A DNA stretch of 64,000 bases from the NCBI GenBank assembly GCA_000328365.1, contig KB299944.1, positions 170,309 to 234,308 on the forward strand, in the 5' to 3' direction. Positions 1 through 12,667 of this stretch are shown here, piece after piece. How positions within the stretch are numbered: position 1 is the first letter of the stretch; every line of letters begins with the position of its first letter. The notes below the pieces were generated by a model. That model made no database searches, was not told where the DNA came from, and saw only the letters and a list, made by a program, of their open reading frames with translations. This DNA is from Capitella teleta. Lineage: Eukaryota > Annelida > Polychaeta > Capitellidae. A program made the position numbers and the translations under genes.

Positions 1-2871
1 TCAAATCATACACTTTTTGGTGATTTTCAGTTGAAGAATTGAAAATCCCGCGAGTTTGTCTTGCATCTCGACAGAAATGGGTCGAGTCATGGGTTCACGA
101 CCCCGGCTCAACCAATCAGTGAGCGAGCTGGTTCATTTACATATATTTTAGGTCAAACTGCGGATAATATCCACGACATAGTGCTTCTATTTTAAGCTTT
201 CTGCTTCTTTCATTTTATTTAATACGTGACGTAGGACTGCATTATAAGAGAGTTCCCTTGCAGATCTTCTCATTGATATAAAATATGGCGGGTTTCGCTG
301 AAAAACTACTGGCGATCCGGGGGGTCAAAAACCATGATAATCGGCCATTGTTTTGGACTTTTTTCTATAACGCCTAGAGGGTGCTGTTGGAAAATATCAT
401 ATTTGAGGCACTTAGGATGTTAATTCATGCCTAATACTTCGGGACATGGTGCATGGATGATTTATGAAGGCTCTGAGCCCAAAACCTGAAAACCGCTTAT
501 AATCACCCCACATGGTGTTTTTCGCTCATAGCTCGCTTTCGCAATTTGCGACTTGTGACCGGTTTTGCCGTGGACGCTCACAAATGTCAACTTCAATAGT
601 AAATAAACTTCAATCATCAATGTCTCACTGAAGGAATAAATCATTAAATGATGCTCTTTCGGGGAAATAAAATATGGAGCCCGAATCATATCTTGTTGCG
701 CAAATTTTTTCCGAAACATAAAAATACTATAAAAGTGAGTTTACAGGAACGTTAGGACTACTTTGGAAGAATTGATTTCACATAATGTTTTCCCGTTTTT
801 ATTAATGTTTGATCACCAGAAGGAACATAATTTTATGTCAGTACTAGTGCTCTCTTCTGGGCTTCATTTGACTATTTTATAATAATGTCATCAAAGTGTT
901 ACGAACACATTTATTTTTCATTGCTTTGATGCGTCTATGAGAAAAATATCGGAGAAACTCGTAAATGAATAATAGTCTGAAAGTGATTTTGAATTAGTGT
1001 GTAAATCAGGAGTTTGCTGCACTTTGATGAGATGCCGACCCCTGCATCACTCAATTTGGTGATCTCGTGACTTTCTTGGAAATTCCATGCTCGCAATTAT
1101 CATCTGGAAAGTTATCCTATATTCAAGTGAAATTTCAACCTTTTGTGATAATGCTTTTGTATGTTAGGCCGAGAACTTTTCAAACAACTCTAGAATAGCA
1201 CAGGGCTCGATTCTTGAAGGAAAATTAAGCCGACTTGGCTAATGGACTTGTTCGTGTAACTTAAAGGGAGGGAGAACTGGTTAAAAATGGACTTTGAGTC
1301 GTTATTTGATGCACCAAAAATGATTCCTATGCCTGGCCCACACAAGGAATATCATTGCTAACGATTTCGCGGGAGATATATTGCTAATTAGGCGTGACGT
1401 CAGGAGCTGTGATGAAACACCGAGTTCCCCATCTTTTACAATGGGCCTCGTCATATCAGCGTATCCTGCGACTAAACCCCTGGATATTTTTTTATTTTCT
1501 TTTCGGAAATAGATAGAATAATCATTTTGTCACCAGTCAGGCTTGAAGAAAAAAATATTTTTCACTATTTTTCTTATTTTAACAAGCGATTTTCTAGGAC
1601 ATGTACCATGTTTCTCATCCTGAAACAGTAAAAAGGTCAGCCAGAGTGCACCACGCATGTGCTTTCGTTTCGTAAACAACAAATATGTCCTTTTATGGCG
1701 AAGATGATCTGCTCTGATTGGCTGATATCGATAGCTTCACGAGGGGAACGGGACCAATCACGGCAAGCCCTCAGCTGACGTTTGCCTCCTATACTTTGTA
1801 ATGGAAGCCATTCTTGCATAGGCGCAATGCTAACCCAAATATTCGGAATGCATTATTTCCTTACGCTTGCATCCAGGCATGGTGTTATTGGCACGGAATG
1901 CTATCAATTGGTGCTATGAGTCAATAGAACATCACTTAAAATTTAGTTCCCCATCCCTTTAACCGATTCGTAAATCAAAGTTTAGACGTCCTAAGGTCCT
2001 CCCTGACCTAAGTCCATTAGCTATCGGACACGAAAGCGTTATGACAGTGATTGTCGCACATTTTTCACAAACACAGATAATAGAAACATGCGTTATCAAC
2101 GGTTGGGATTTTATAGACGCATTCTCTCCGTGAAATCGTAATAAGTGATTCTTTTGGCAATTTGCCAACACGCCTTAAGACAACAAGACAAATTTTCATT
2201 TAAGAATCTCTTCTAAGTCCATTAGGCCTTACACGACTGCGAAGTTGTCTTAACCAAATTTGATTCAAGAATTGGGGGTTGGGGGCATGCTCCCCCGGAT
2301 CACGCCCCCGCGTGCCACCAGGTGCCAACCCCTGATCTAGAATTATATCGTGCCGCTGACATTTCATTTCACCCTTTTATCTACTTAGAGGTTCAATAGC
2401 CAAATCAATTCTCGATTTCTCATGCAGAGCAACTTTATAAATTATTTTATATTTGGCCATTGAAATGTGAATTGAGCGATCATATCGTGGTCTATTCTCA
2501 GTTATTTGACCGTTCATACTTGTTTGATGTAATTAACTGAAAATCATTATCAATCGCAGGAACGTTGGTTATTAAAAAGGAACATGAGACATTTTGTCTG
2601 CCATCAATGTTCCTGATCTGATTCAGACAACAAAACATGGCAAATTCAGAAGCACGATTTCGATTGTCTTTTTTTTTTTTTTTTTTTTTGCACCCTCATA
2701 AACCTGTAAATTCCGGTGTAAAAACTGTTGACAGAATGGAATGTTTCTAAACAACGCATAGTCATAAAAGCATTGAATGAGAAATAAGAAATCTTTAATC
2801 ACGTTATGTACATGACGTGCAATGCCTCTTGTGAGGTGTCACACTTTTCATCGTTCTTTAAAATCGTGCAG
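1..2871. other. Region upstream of TTC17, no gene recognised
   Basis: No open reading frame here resembles a known protein, and none has convincing splice context. The first exon of TTC17, expected to encode a signal peptide, should lie in or before this stretch, but I could not identify it. A T-run of about 20 lies near 2669-2690. A short G/C hairpin (five G, GCATGC core, five C) lies near 2300. A weak inverted repeat pair is listed separately. Confidence 0.5.
1203..2275. repeat. Diverged inverted repeat pair, possible MITE-like element
   Basis: The segment near 1203-1245 contains the reverse complement of AAGTCCATTAG followed by a sequence ending in TTCAAGAAT. A similar series in the opposite orientation lies near 2215-2275. 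The arms share several blocks but are clearly diverged, and no target duplication is obvious. This could be an old DNA element or a chance pairing. Confidence 0.25.
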
Positions 2872-5800
2872 ATGGATTCTATTTACAACCTGAAGCGACC
2901 TTACGACCTCATGGCAATGATGAAGCAGGAACAGCAATCGGAGAAGTTGAAACTTTTGAAGCAGGAATTGTTGGTGAAGAAACAGCAGATAGACCGCAAC
3001 GAAGACCGAGACACTGGTCTCGAAGATCGCTTCTACCGAGAGGACCCTGATTGCATTGCGGCGGGAAAACCTCTCCTCGAATTTGATTTACTTATTAGTA
3101 CCGTGCTTCCGTTGGAAAACAAAGGAATCAGGTTTGCGTATTTTTGCAGCGGTTTTTTTTTCCCTCTTGCTCATTGTGTTTTTCCTGCAGACCGGAAGAG
3201 CACATTGACTTCAATTCCAAAGTTCCGGATCTACCGAGGGAACCCGAGTGCTCCGATATGGTTGATCTGGATTACAGCATTCACGCTTTTGAGCATTTAG
3301 AGGTAGACTCTCAGACTTCTCTTGTTTGTCGTACACAACACAATCAATATCTCACAGGGATTAAAAGCGCGGAGTAACTTATCCGGAAGTCCTGAGTTGG
3401 GATTGAAAAATGCGATCACTCATCGAGACAGTGTGGAGGACTACGGACATTTAGTGCATGAAGCCATGCACAAGGTCTCCGTAATGCTATTTATCATAAT
3501 GATTGATAACGACTGTTTGTCCTGTGTGCACAGAACAAGACCTCCTGGGTCCTGTACAACATGGCGGCTTTTTACTGGCGTATCAAGGGTCAGCCCACGA
3601 AAGCGGTCGAATGCTTGCGACGTGCTCTTCACTACAGTCCAAGGTATTTTGGTTTTTAAACTCTGTGTGTTCTGAGTTTGCTGTGAACGCGTTTCAGATT
3701 GCACAAGGACGTGGCTCTGATCAGTCTTGCGAACCTCCTTCACCGAGCGCGGTACTCCAACGAAGCGGCCATCATAGTCCATGCTGCCCTGGATGTCTCA
3801 CAAGAACTGAACGTCAATCATTTCACGCTAGGAAATATATACGCTGTATGTACTTGACATTTTGTGTGCACTACTTCTTCATTTCCTGTTCCGTAACAGG
3901 TGTTGGCCGAATACAACAAATCGATCATTTGTTTCGAAAACACTCTCAAGATTCAACCGGATTTCCAGGCGGCTGCCAAGCGCAAGCATGCCGTGAAATG
4001 TCACGCTAAATTGGAGGCATCTTTAGAGGCTCAACATAGGTATTGTAGCGTAATATCCATTTTGACATGACCTTTTTATCTCCCTTCAGATCCCTGCAGC
4101 GTACGCTAACTGAGTTACGCGAATACCAGGAGAGCCATGAGTTTTTCCGCTTGCAGCAGGAGCGGTTGATGTTGGAGCAGGCGTCTGTGGAAACCAGACT
4201 GGAGCAGAACAAAGCGTACGAATCACTGCAGCAGAAACGCATTGAAGCTGGTCTGAGTAAGCGCTCTTAAATTCCTGCTATTTCTCATTCTAATGGGATT
4301 TATTTTCAGGTGAAATTTGTCAATTGGAAGAACTAGAGGGCAACAGCGTCCTGCACTGCTCCTGGGTGGCCAGCAATCCCATTCTGCGGGATGAGGAGTT
4401 TCTCGCCAGTTGGGATTCGGGAAACAAGGGAGCAAAACCAGAACCCAACCTGACTTCAATCAATTACGTCAATCCCATCCGTCCACCGAGATTCACTCGC
4501 AGGATGTCGAGCGTGAGTGCATCTTGGTCTGTCGTTGACCTCACTGACCTTATCTTTCACAGAGTGGTCAAGTTAACCGACACCCTTCCCCCCACCAAGA
4601 ACTCGACTGGCCGCTTCGTGAAGAATGCGAAACTCAAGTTCAGAAATTCCCCGCGTGGAACGAATTTCCAACTAACTACTTGGCTCCTGAGAACAAAGGC
4701 TTTGAGTAAGCGTGAACTGTTTTTATCTTTAACGTTTTTTAATCTCCACCTATCGCAGGGTTCGTGCCCTCCTGACTGAGGCTCAAGGGCTCTCGCTGGG
4801 GATGCAACACAGCTTCCCCTGGTACCCTCCCGTGTGCATAGATTTGACACCCAAAATCCCAGAGGGGTCTGGAGCGTACGATCACATTCAAACCGTCAAC
4901 GAACGATCAAAAGTTCCGTCTAAGATTCCCGACTTGGCTGTCAAGGATGTGGGTCAATGACCAATTTCATGCTGTAATTACTCAATTCTGCTCTAGATTC
5001 TTATTCATTTGGTGGATAATCCTCGGGATGAAAGGGTCGAAATCACCGAAGAAGGCAAACCGCGCACTCAAGTGACCCTTGATGAAATTGGGCAGCGTAT
5101 TCTGACCGGCCTAAAACGGGTTTGTGTTGCCGCCCGAGTGTATCGATAAGCAAGGTTATTCCCTCTGTTCTAGAATATTGGACCCAGCTGGGTGCTGTAC
5201 AACCTGGCTGCTTTGTATTGGCGTATCCAAGGCAATCACCACCAGGGTTTAGAGTGCATTCGCAGGGCTCTGTTCTTTTGCCCTGATGAATACAAAGATG
5301 TTCCTCTGCTCAACTTGGCCAACATTCTCTACAAATTAGGCCGCGTTGACGATGCTATCACGGTCACAAACGACGCTCTGATTGTGAATGACCTTGAAGT
5401 AGGGCTCTGCTGTTCATTCGTGGTTAATTTCCCTTCTTTCGATATCAGCCAGAAAGCCATTTCTTCCTCGGAAACCTGCTGGCTTCGAAAGTGAACCTGA
5501 CTGGCGCCATTCACCATTACCATGAAGCGCTGGCTCAGTACCCACAACACAAGGCGGCCGTGAATTCGCTGCGTATTGTCAAGTGCTATCTGAAGTTCCA
5601 ACACAGTGCTCAGAGCATGGTCCCTCCCCCTAAGGTGGAAGAGAACAATTGCAAACCATCCCAATGCCAGCGCACTGTGGTGGAAACTAAACCGTGCAGG
5701 GTATGTGCAAGATTTCTACGATTCAGTGTTTATCCTCTCTGGGATTTTTTTGCAGGAGCCTCCTAAAGAGGATGCTGGCTGTCCATTGCCGGATGATGCT

Positions 5801-8630
5801 CTGTATCAAATGCACTGCAATACTCCGCCAACCGTAGAAACCACTGAGTGTGATGAATGCAAGAAAATCGGTACTTTTTGAGCGCTTAGCAATTTCCGGG
5901 GGTTTTAATCTGTTGTCCGCAGACGAGTGTGGCGTCAATCTGGGTCAATGCCTCCGATCTCACATTGCGGCTCGTTCGCCCTCCGACACCTTTGACCCCG
6001 GTAAGCGCAACACTCGCAGCCAACGTCATCGTGTTTATTTTTCCGTAAAAACAGCATTTGAACTGGCCACCAGACTTGAAATGGGAGAATTTCTCCGCCA
6101 GAAAGCTCTCTGCTCTGGGGAAGAGTGTCACCAGGTCCTCTTACAAGTACGTCAAATTCCCGCTCTCCCCCACGATCAGTCTTGTTTCGCACGCTCAGAA
6201 CCATCGCTTGCACACTCAGCTGGAGATTGTGAACGGTGTTCTGCACCAGAAGCTGATCTTCATGGACGCCGCGACTGATTTTGTGCTCACCCCCACCGAC
6301 TGCATCATCTACAACGATGGACAGAAGAGCGCTGGCTGCGGCAGAGACGAATTCAAACCATACGTGAGCCGCTTTTGATATTTAAAATTAAAGTTTTGAT
6401 CTTTTAATGATGACGAAAATTGGAGAAGTAAATTATTCCGGCTGTAATAGTTGTAAACTGTAAGCTTAAGCATTCATGAAAATGGGTTTTAATTCACTTT
6501 GTTGGTGTGTTACCATTGATGAGAGTTTTGAATTAATTGAGTGACATATTTGTCATTGCTTCATAGCTGTGAACAGATTCTCGGTGAGTCTCTCTTGTCA
6601 ATGTGTTTGTGTCAAATTGACGTCAAGTCTTGTTTCCGATTCCTTTCTATTATCGTCATCATTTTTTTATTTACCTTTTTGGAGCTGAATCAAACCATTT
6701 GCACACTACACACACACACACGCACACCACCCTCTGGGATATAATTTCCTCATGGTTTTATCAATTCAAATACAGTGAAACCTCGATGAGTCGAACGTCC
6801 GTCCCTTGAATGTCTCCCTCTGTCAAAGTATTTTCAAAGTCCCGACAATTCTCCTGCACTTTACTCTTGGCATGCACGTCTGATTCTCAAATTTATCCCT
6901 GTGTCGAAGTGTTTACTGTGTACCCGAGGACATATCTTCGATCTGTAGCTCAAAGTCGAAAACTTTGATGAGCAAATTTCTCAGTTAGGTAGCTTCAAAG
7001 AGTGTCAATTGTTTACAAAGCGTCACAACATCCCCGCCCCCACAAAACAGTTGGCAGCCTTTATCTCTCCTCTGTTTTCCACCACGACCACAGTTTTAAT
7101 TGGCTCTCTTGAAATCAACGGACCGTAGATTTCAACTTCGGCATTGTTAGAGTTTAAAGATTTCCCGCCTCAGATGTATTGCGAGTTATATCATCTAATA
7201 GCTTTAAATTATGTTTGTTATGAGGCTTTGTGCTGGTCTTAATAGATGGTTGACGATGCAACTCCAATGCATGACAGAAGACTCCAGTATTTGAGCTACC
7301 CCACGAACTTCGACGCTTCGAGGTTTTACTGTAACCTTCGTTGTTTGATTAATCTTGCTATTTTATTATCATAATCTCTTTGCTTTCTCTGCTGTGAGAA
7401 ATACCATTGAACTTTGTGCTTGGTCGCTATTTCTCGATTTACCAGAACATTGAAGAACTTACATCGTCCCTAATGTTTGCTCCAACATCTGCTACGAAAA
7501 ATGCACCGATTGAACCCGAAGAAGCACTAGTATCCACAGATTTTATTTTGTCTGATTTAGACATTGTGATGAAGGCCCCTGGTGAGTGACCACTCATCTC
7601 ATCATAACCCTCAATCACTCACTTCCCTGCAGACACGCTACGCCATGTAACGAAATCATCCGGTATTGCTCCACCCACGTTAGAAGACTGCAAGAAAGAC
7701 TACCAACACGTTAATTTTCAAATGTTCATGAGTACCTGGGTGTCGGTGACAGCCAAAGGCGTTGAGTGAGTCGTTGAAGAGATCCGAACGAGTGATTTTT
7801 ACATCATGTTTACAGCGTATCGGATTACATCGATTTCGATTCATCGTCTCCGGCCCACATGTCTGAGCCGCACTGCGTCGCAAGTGAGAAGCGCACTGCC
7901 CTGGATCTGCTGCCCAGTGTGCAGGACCCGGCTGCTTCCACCGCCAAGTACACGCCAGAGATTGGATTGAAAGACGCGCTGCAGAAGCTGGGAGGCGACG
8001 GTAGCGTCCTTGCCATCGCGGTTGCTGGCACCCGGATATCAGATGCGCTTAAGCGGAATGCGACGTCGTGGGTGTTGGCCAATCTGGCTGCTTTGTATTG
8101 GAGGGTTGAAGGCGAAGCCACCAAAGCCATTCAATGCCTCAAGTTGGCTTACCTCCACTCTCCTCTAGATGCCAGGGTCAGTCTTGATTATGTCTAATTT
8201 TTATCATCCAAAAAAAAAAAAAAGTCTCTGAAATTTGAAAACTATATATATATATATTTTTTTTTTGTGGGGATAAATTCTACGATTTCTTTTCTTTCTC
8301 CAGGACGTTGCATTGTTAGCCATGGCTAACGTACTCTTCAAGTCAAAGCAGGTTGATGATGCAATCATTGTGACTGACCTGGCGTTAGAAGCAGCTCCGC
8401 ACTTGGTTGCTCTGCACTTCACGATGGCAAATCTGCATGCTGCCAAGGTATGGCCACTAATTCACTCATTTTTCCCTGGATTTAATATTTCTGTGTTTCA
8501 GTCTGATTGGGATCGCGCCATCAAATTCTATGACTCAACCCTGGGTATCCAGGGCAGTTTTCCTCCCGCTCAGTTGCGCCTACGATCTCTGCGATGCGAA
8601 CAAGCACTTCCTGTTGAAAATAACCCCTAG
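2872..8630 (+). CDS. TTC17: Tetratricopeptide repeat protein 17 (TTC17), 21 exons
   Basis: In vertebrates TTC17 is a large TPR protein linked to actin polymerisation and ciliogenesis. Exons: 2872-3131, 3191-3302, 3358-3474, 3534-3643, 3698-3845, 3900-4039, 4090-4256, 4310-4512, 4563-4705, 4759-4948, 4997-5119, 5174-5398, 5449-5700, 5756-5833, 5923-6000, 6055-6363, 7446-7581, 7633-7765, 7816-8176, 8304-8447, 8502-8630 (about 1,185 residues). Diagnostic segments are NLKRPYDL, ENEDRDTGLE-like RNEDRDTGLEDR, EEHIDFNSKVP and YSIHAFEHL, plus three copies of a TPR block beginning SWVLxNxAAxYWR near 3543, 5186 and 8070. The 5' end is open: 2872 follows a good acceptor, so the Met there is probably internal and a signal-peptide exon lies upstream. 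The exon 14 donor is the least certain. Ending at 5833 keeps the frame; 5870 is an alternative that would shift exon 15. Intron 16 carries a pogo-like element. Confidence 0.93.
6773..7331. mobile_element. Pogo/Tigger-like non-autonomous DNA element, copy 1 (in TTC17 intron 16)
   Basis: The 559-bp element starts CAGTGAAACCTCGATGAGTC and ends with the inverse, CGAGGTTTTACTG. It is flanked by TA on both sides (6771-6772 and 7332-7333). CAGT-type ends with a TA duplication are typical of pogo/Tc1-mariner elements. No transposase frame is visible, so it must have been mobilised in trans. A homologous copy lies in the opposite orientation at 43470-44032. Confidence 0.8.
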
Positions 8631-9118
8631 CGTGTCTGACTCTGAGCAAAACGTAAATAATCAAACTTTTTTTTCTTCTTACTCTTGGAAGTAACATTTT
8701 TTTCTCATTTTTCTTCTTGTTAACACATATCTTTAATTTTATGTTTATTGAGATTATCATCATATCATATTTGTTTTTCTCTAATCCTTTTTTTTTTCCT
8801 TCAATTTGTGCCAATTATTGAGTTTTTTTGTTATATGTTTGAAGGCAAAGAAATATGTTTTATTCTTATCTTGCAGCAATTTTTTTGTTCCATTCATTTG
8901 TTTATGTGAAGAGTTTGAAAAGCATAAGATTTTTTTTTCTTTTTTGATTATATGACATCAGCAATGATGAGATACGGCCTTCAAGACCCGTGAATCTCAA
9001 ACAATACTTCTTCCTTTGTCTGTGATTTTATACAATTTATTTTTATATGATCACCATGGATACTAGAATTGTATCGGCTATCCGTTTGCATTTTTTAATA
9101 TTTGATGACAAATGTTGG

Positions 9119-9124
9119 AATAAA
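9119..9124 (+). terminator. Poly(A) signal AATAAA, probable for TTC17
   Basis: AATAAA lies about 490 bp after the TTC17 stop in an AT-rich 3' stretch. It is the best plus-strand candidate before SAAL1. Confidence 0.5.
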
Positions 9125-9237
9125 CATGTATTTTCTTTTCTCGTTATAAGCAAAAAAAAAAAGTAATTTGTTGCTCCCAAATTTTTTTTTAAAAGACAAA
9201 AAAAAAAAAAAAACTAATATACAGAAAAATAGACAAA

Positions 9238-9243
9238 TTTATT
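9238..9243 (-). terminator. Poly(A) signal on minus strand, probable for SAAL1
   Basis: TTTATT on the plus strand reads AATAAA on the minus strand. It lies about 160 bp past the SAAL1 stop and within roughly 120 bp of the TTC17 signal, so the two convergent transcripts end very close together. Several A-runs follow at 9199-9282. Confidence 0.45.
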
Positions 9244-9399
9244 TCTTAAAAAAAAAAAAAAAACCCAAAAAAAAAAAAAAAGTGCCTGAGATATTGTTTA
9301 GTCAATATTACAATTATAGACAATATTACTTCTTAAACCCTCAACGTATACAAAACAGCTAATGGCAGTGGAATTCGTTAAGCTGGAAATCAAAATCTC

Positions 9400-11638
9400 T
9401 CAGGATATCTTCCGATCTTCTCGGTGGTAGGACTGGAATATAATCTTTGCCAAACGATGCAGCTGATATTTCTTCGCTGTGTCCTGGAATCCTTCAATCA
9501 AGCCATCAGTATCTCCTTCAAAGTCCTTGGCTGTGTACACCATAAACTGAATCCGCAATTGATCGCACATGCAGTTGAGGTATTCAAAGGATTTCGGGAG
9601 AGCCGTCTCTTCACGTCGTTCATTACTGTCATCCCCGGAAATTTCTTTGTCTTCCGGAAGAAGTTCCGAGAGCTGGGAAAAATATAATTAAATTAAGAAA
9701 CTAAATGAATACAAATAGAAATACTCACCTCGGCCAAAGCAGATATCAAATCCAGAATGAATGACTGGAGAGTTTCATACAACATGCTGATCACCTGTTG
9801 AGAAACATCCTCTCGATCTTGACTCTTTTCCCCATCGGAACTATCATCCGAGATCTGTATCATGTCCTTGGGAGAGGGAGGGGGAATGCCGTCCACGGAA
9901 TCCTCCGTTAGATCCACGACATCGTTATCCGTGCAGTGAGATTTTGATCTCACACGGGGTCCAACGTCCAACTTGTGGAATCGCAAATACACAACTTCTT
10001 GAATCTTCAGAATGCAGCGAATCAACTGAAAATCTGCCGAATATTCAGGTACAAAATAAACTACTCCCTCGCGGCCGTTTTACCATTAACGAGAAGGTGA
10101 TCCCTTCCCGGCCAGGACGTCAGGATGACGTTCATCACTGAAACAGCGGAGGCCACTGTGTTTTCACATCCATCGAACGCTATAACGTCCTCAGCACACA
10201 GGAATCGCAAGTACTGCAGGCAGATCTCAGACAACGCCTCAGCGTGCTCCACTGAACACACAGAATTTAAAGAAACACAACGGCAACAAAAAAGCACTCA
10301 CTCATTGTCTCGACCCCTTCCTCTGTGGTTGAAATCAACTGAATGATGTGTAATAACTCCTGATATAACTGACAGCTTTCATTCCTGAAATGAATATCTA
10401 AAATGCAGGCTGGTTTCATGAAAATAGTGAAATTCGCACTCAGTCTGTTTGAATGCTTCCAACAGGGCAGAAATCAGTTCGGATGTCGACCATTTCTGAC
10501 ACAACGCCATATCTGTGTCCATAATTTGGTCGACGAATGAAGCTGTGTTGGATAGAAGCTGAGCTAAAATGGAAAAAAATATTAAAATTGCTAAAGGTAT
10601 GAGAGCGGTTAACTGAACCATTTGTGGAGCTTTTAAGTATGAAAAGTACGCTGTTGAATACTGATGGATGTTCTTGAATGGTTATCAGCCATTTGGGGGC
10701 GTGCTCCGCGTTACTAACACACACATGCAGACATCTAAAAATAGTTGCATCTATTAAAGAATTTCGCAATTTCTCACGACAAAAAACCTTGACGTTTCAA
10801 CCAGCGTAGGGGAATCATCAGACTGCAATGCATCAAGGAGAAGTTGACTGAAAGAAATCAAGAAATAAATAATTAGCAAATGATTAGCGCTAAAAAGACA
10901 AAACTCACACAAGCTTTGAACTCTCAGTTATACATTCACAGGGGCCATCATAACACGCCATGTTACCCAAGATTCCAATACAAATTTCCTGAAATTTTTC
11001 ATTATCAGAACCTTCTCTCTTTTCATTTTTCAAACAGTTGACTTACAGTTGCTCTTGGGGCATTTGATTTAGCTACAATGCTGGTCAGGATATCAACAGC
11101 TTTATACTCCATGAGGAAGTTCACAACCTCCTGAAGAGAATAATTCAAAAATTTAAAAATAAAAAATTAATTCTTTATTTTGTATAATAAGAACGCTCAC
11201 TTGGCTCATAGACATGTCCCATAGCTTGCACAGCTCATCTTGTAGATTGTCGTCCAAATCTAAAGGGGCAGCCTCCTTTCCTTCTCCTTCTTTGCTCTCC
11301 GACTGTCCTTCAATTACCTAAAAAAACAGATGAAAAATATGATCTCTTGAAACACTGGAAAGAATACCAGCATAGCCAGACGAAGTATCATAGTGTAGCA
11401 TCTATAAAGATCCATAGATAAAATGAATTCTCACGCGGATTAGGTTCATGAGTGTTGTGAAGAGCCAGCGTTGACTGAAGACTGTTCCTTTGATGTTGTC
11501 AGCATCTATCAATGAGTCATCTTCAAGTTCTTTCGGAGGCTCAGGGTTCCTGTCTTGTCGTGGGCTTTCATTTGGGTCCTCTTCTAGATGGAGGCGGTCT
11601 CCATTGTGGGAGCTTGGAGTGCCCTGCTCTGCCTGCAT
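9400..11638 (-). CDS. SAAL1: SAAL1-like armadillo-type protein, 11 exons
   Basis: Exons on the minus strand: 11435-11638, 11201-11317, 11047-11130, 10909-10988, 10788-10847, 10619-10734, 10440-10563, 10302-10384, 10084-10251, 9729-10033, 9400-9672 (537 residues; human SAAL1 has about 474). Recognised from GTVFSQRWLFTTLMNLIR, LWDMSMSQ, EICIGILGNMACYDGPC, SPTLVETSR and WLITIQEHPSVFNSVLFIL, which follow human SAAL1 in order. SAAL1 has been linked to proliferation of synovial fibroblasts; its biochemical role is unclear. The C-terminal third (from about residue 370) is acidic and less conserved. It holds two SUMO-interaction-like motifs, VVDLTED and MIQISDDSSDGE. The Met at 11638 is the assumed start, but the frame stays open to an acceptor near 11696, so an upstream first exon is possible. 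Confidence 0.9.
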
Positions 11639-11892
11639 CAGATGGGGGGTGTTGTCTGAGTGCAGTCCATCAGGGGAACTGGAGTCAGCCCTTTAAAGAG
11701 AAACAACGTTACATGATATAAATATCCTAGAAAAATGTGAATTTTGTAATATCAGATACGCTAAAGAGATCATATACTACAGTGAGGTGCCATGGGTCTT
11801 GAGGTATACTGAGCTTGCCCGATTTATCTGTGTTACGCTTAGATTATAACCGATATGATACTGTGACAGTATGAGAGGGATTCAGGGAAATT

Positions 11893-12020
11893 TGTGTGTG
11901 TGTGGGGGGGGGGGGGTATTTTGCTGTTGGTGTTTCGAACAACTACGGAAAATTAAATTCGAATGAAATGACTGCGCAGATCTCGCAACCGCCCCCCCCC
12001 ACACACACACACACACACAC
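11893..12020. repeat. Inverted low-complexity arms: (GT)n-poly(G) facing poly(C)-(CA)n
   Basis: A GT run leading into about 12 G lies at 11893-11916. Its approximate reverse complement, nine C followed by ten CA units, lies at 11992-12020. The two arms could pair across a loop of about 75 bp. Confidence 0.7.
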
Positions 12021-12667
12021 CCTACCTCCCATCATACCATCAAGTACTCATACACTCTATTATCGCCCACGGGTGGTCTCGAACCGATATTGCGAGAAGG
12101 TAATGCCGAAGTTTAACATTTTAAATATACAATGGAATATTCGGGATATCGTTTCATTTAGCTCAACGCACATCACTTTGGATTTCACAACTGTAAATCG
12201 TCGAGGACAAAAAAAATATTAGAAAATAATTTCATCCGAATCTTTCAATATTTGAGTACTTTGGCCACGTGCTCTATGAATCCAAAATCCAAAGACATGT
12301 CAGAAAATGTCAAATTCATTCCGACTTTGTTAACTCTTTCTCCATATATAGTTCGAGATGTTCTATTAAAATTATTGTGACAGAATTTCATTGCTATAGA
12401 CCTATAGACAATATTTTTAGCAATTAAAAATTTACATATAATTAATAAATTATTGGAATCCGAAATCTGAATTCATAACGCACCTCTGACGCGAGCGTCG
12501 CGCAATGTAAAAACATCCAGGTTCAGGTTGATTGGATTAAAGTTCCTTTGTTTCGGCACTGTTACAATCTGACGTTCGATTTTCTCTTTATTTATATCTT
12601 CTATTTCTGCCAGCCGCGCGTCGCTCGGATTGAGATTTCGCACCTTTCTTGGTAATCTTGGAAATGA

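Noticed and set aside
12066-12090. GGTTCGAGACC on the minus strand, a perfect tRNA B box
   Set aside because: No cloverleaf can be drawn around it and no A box is present.
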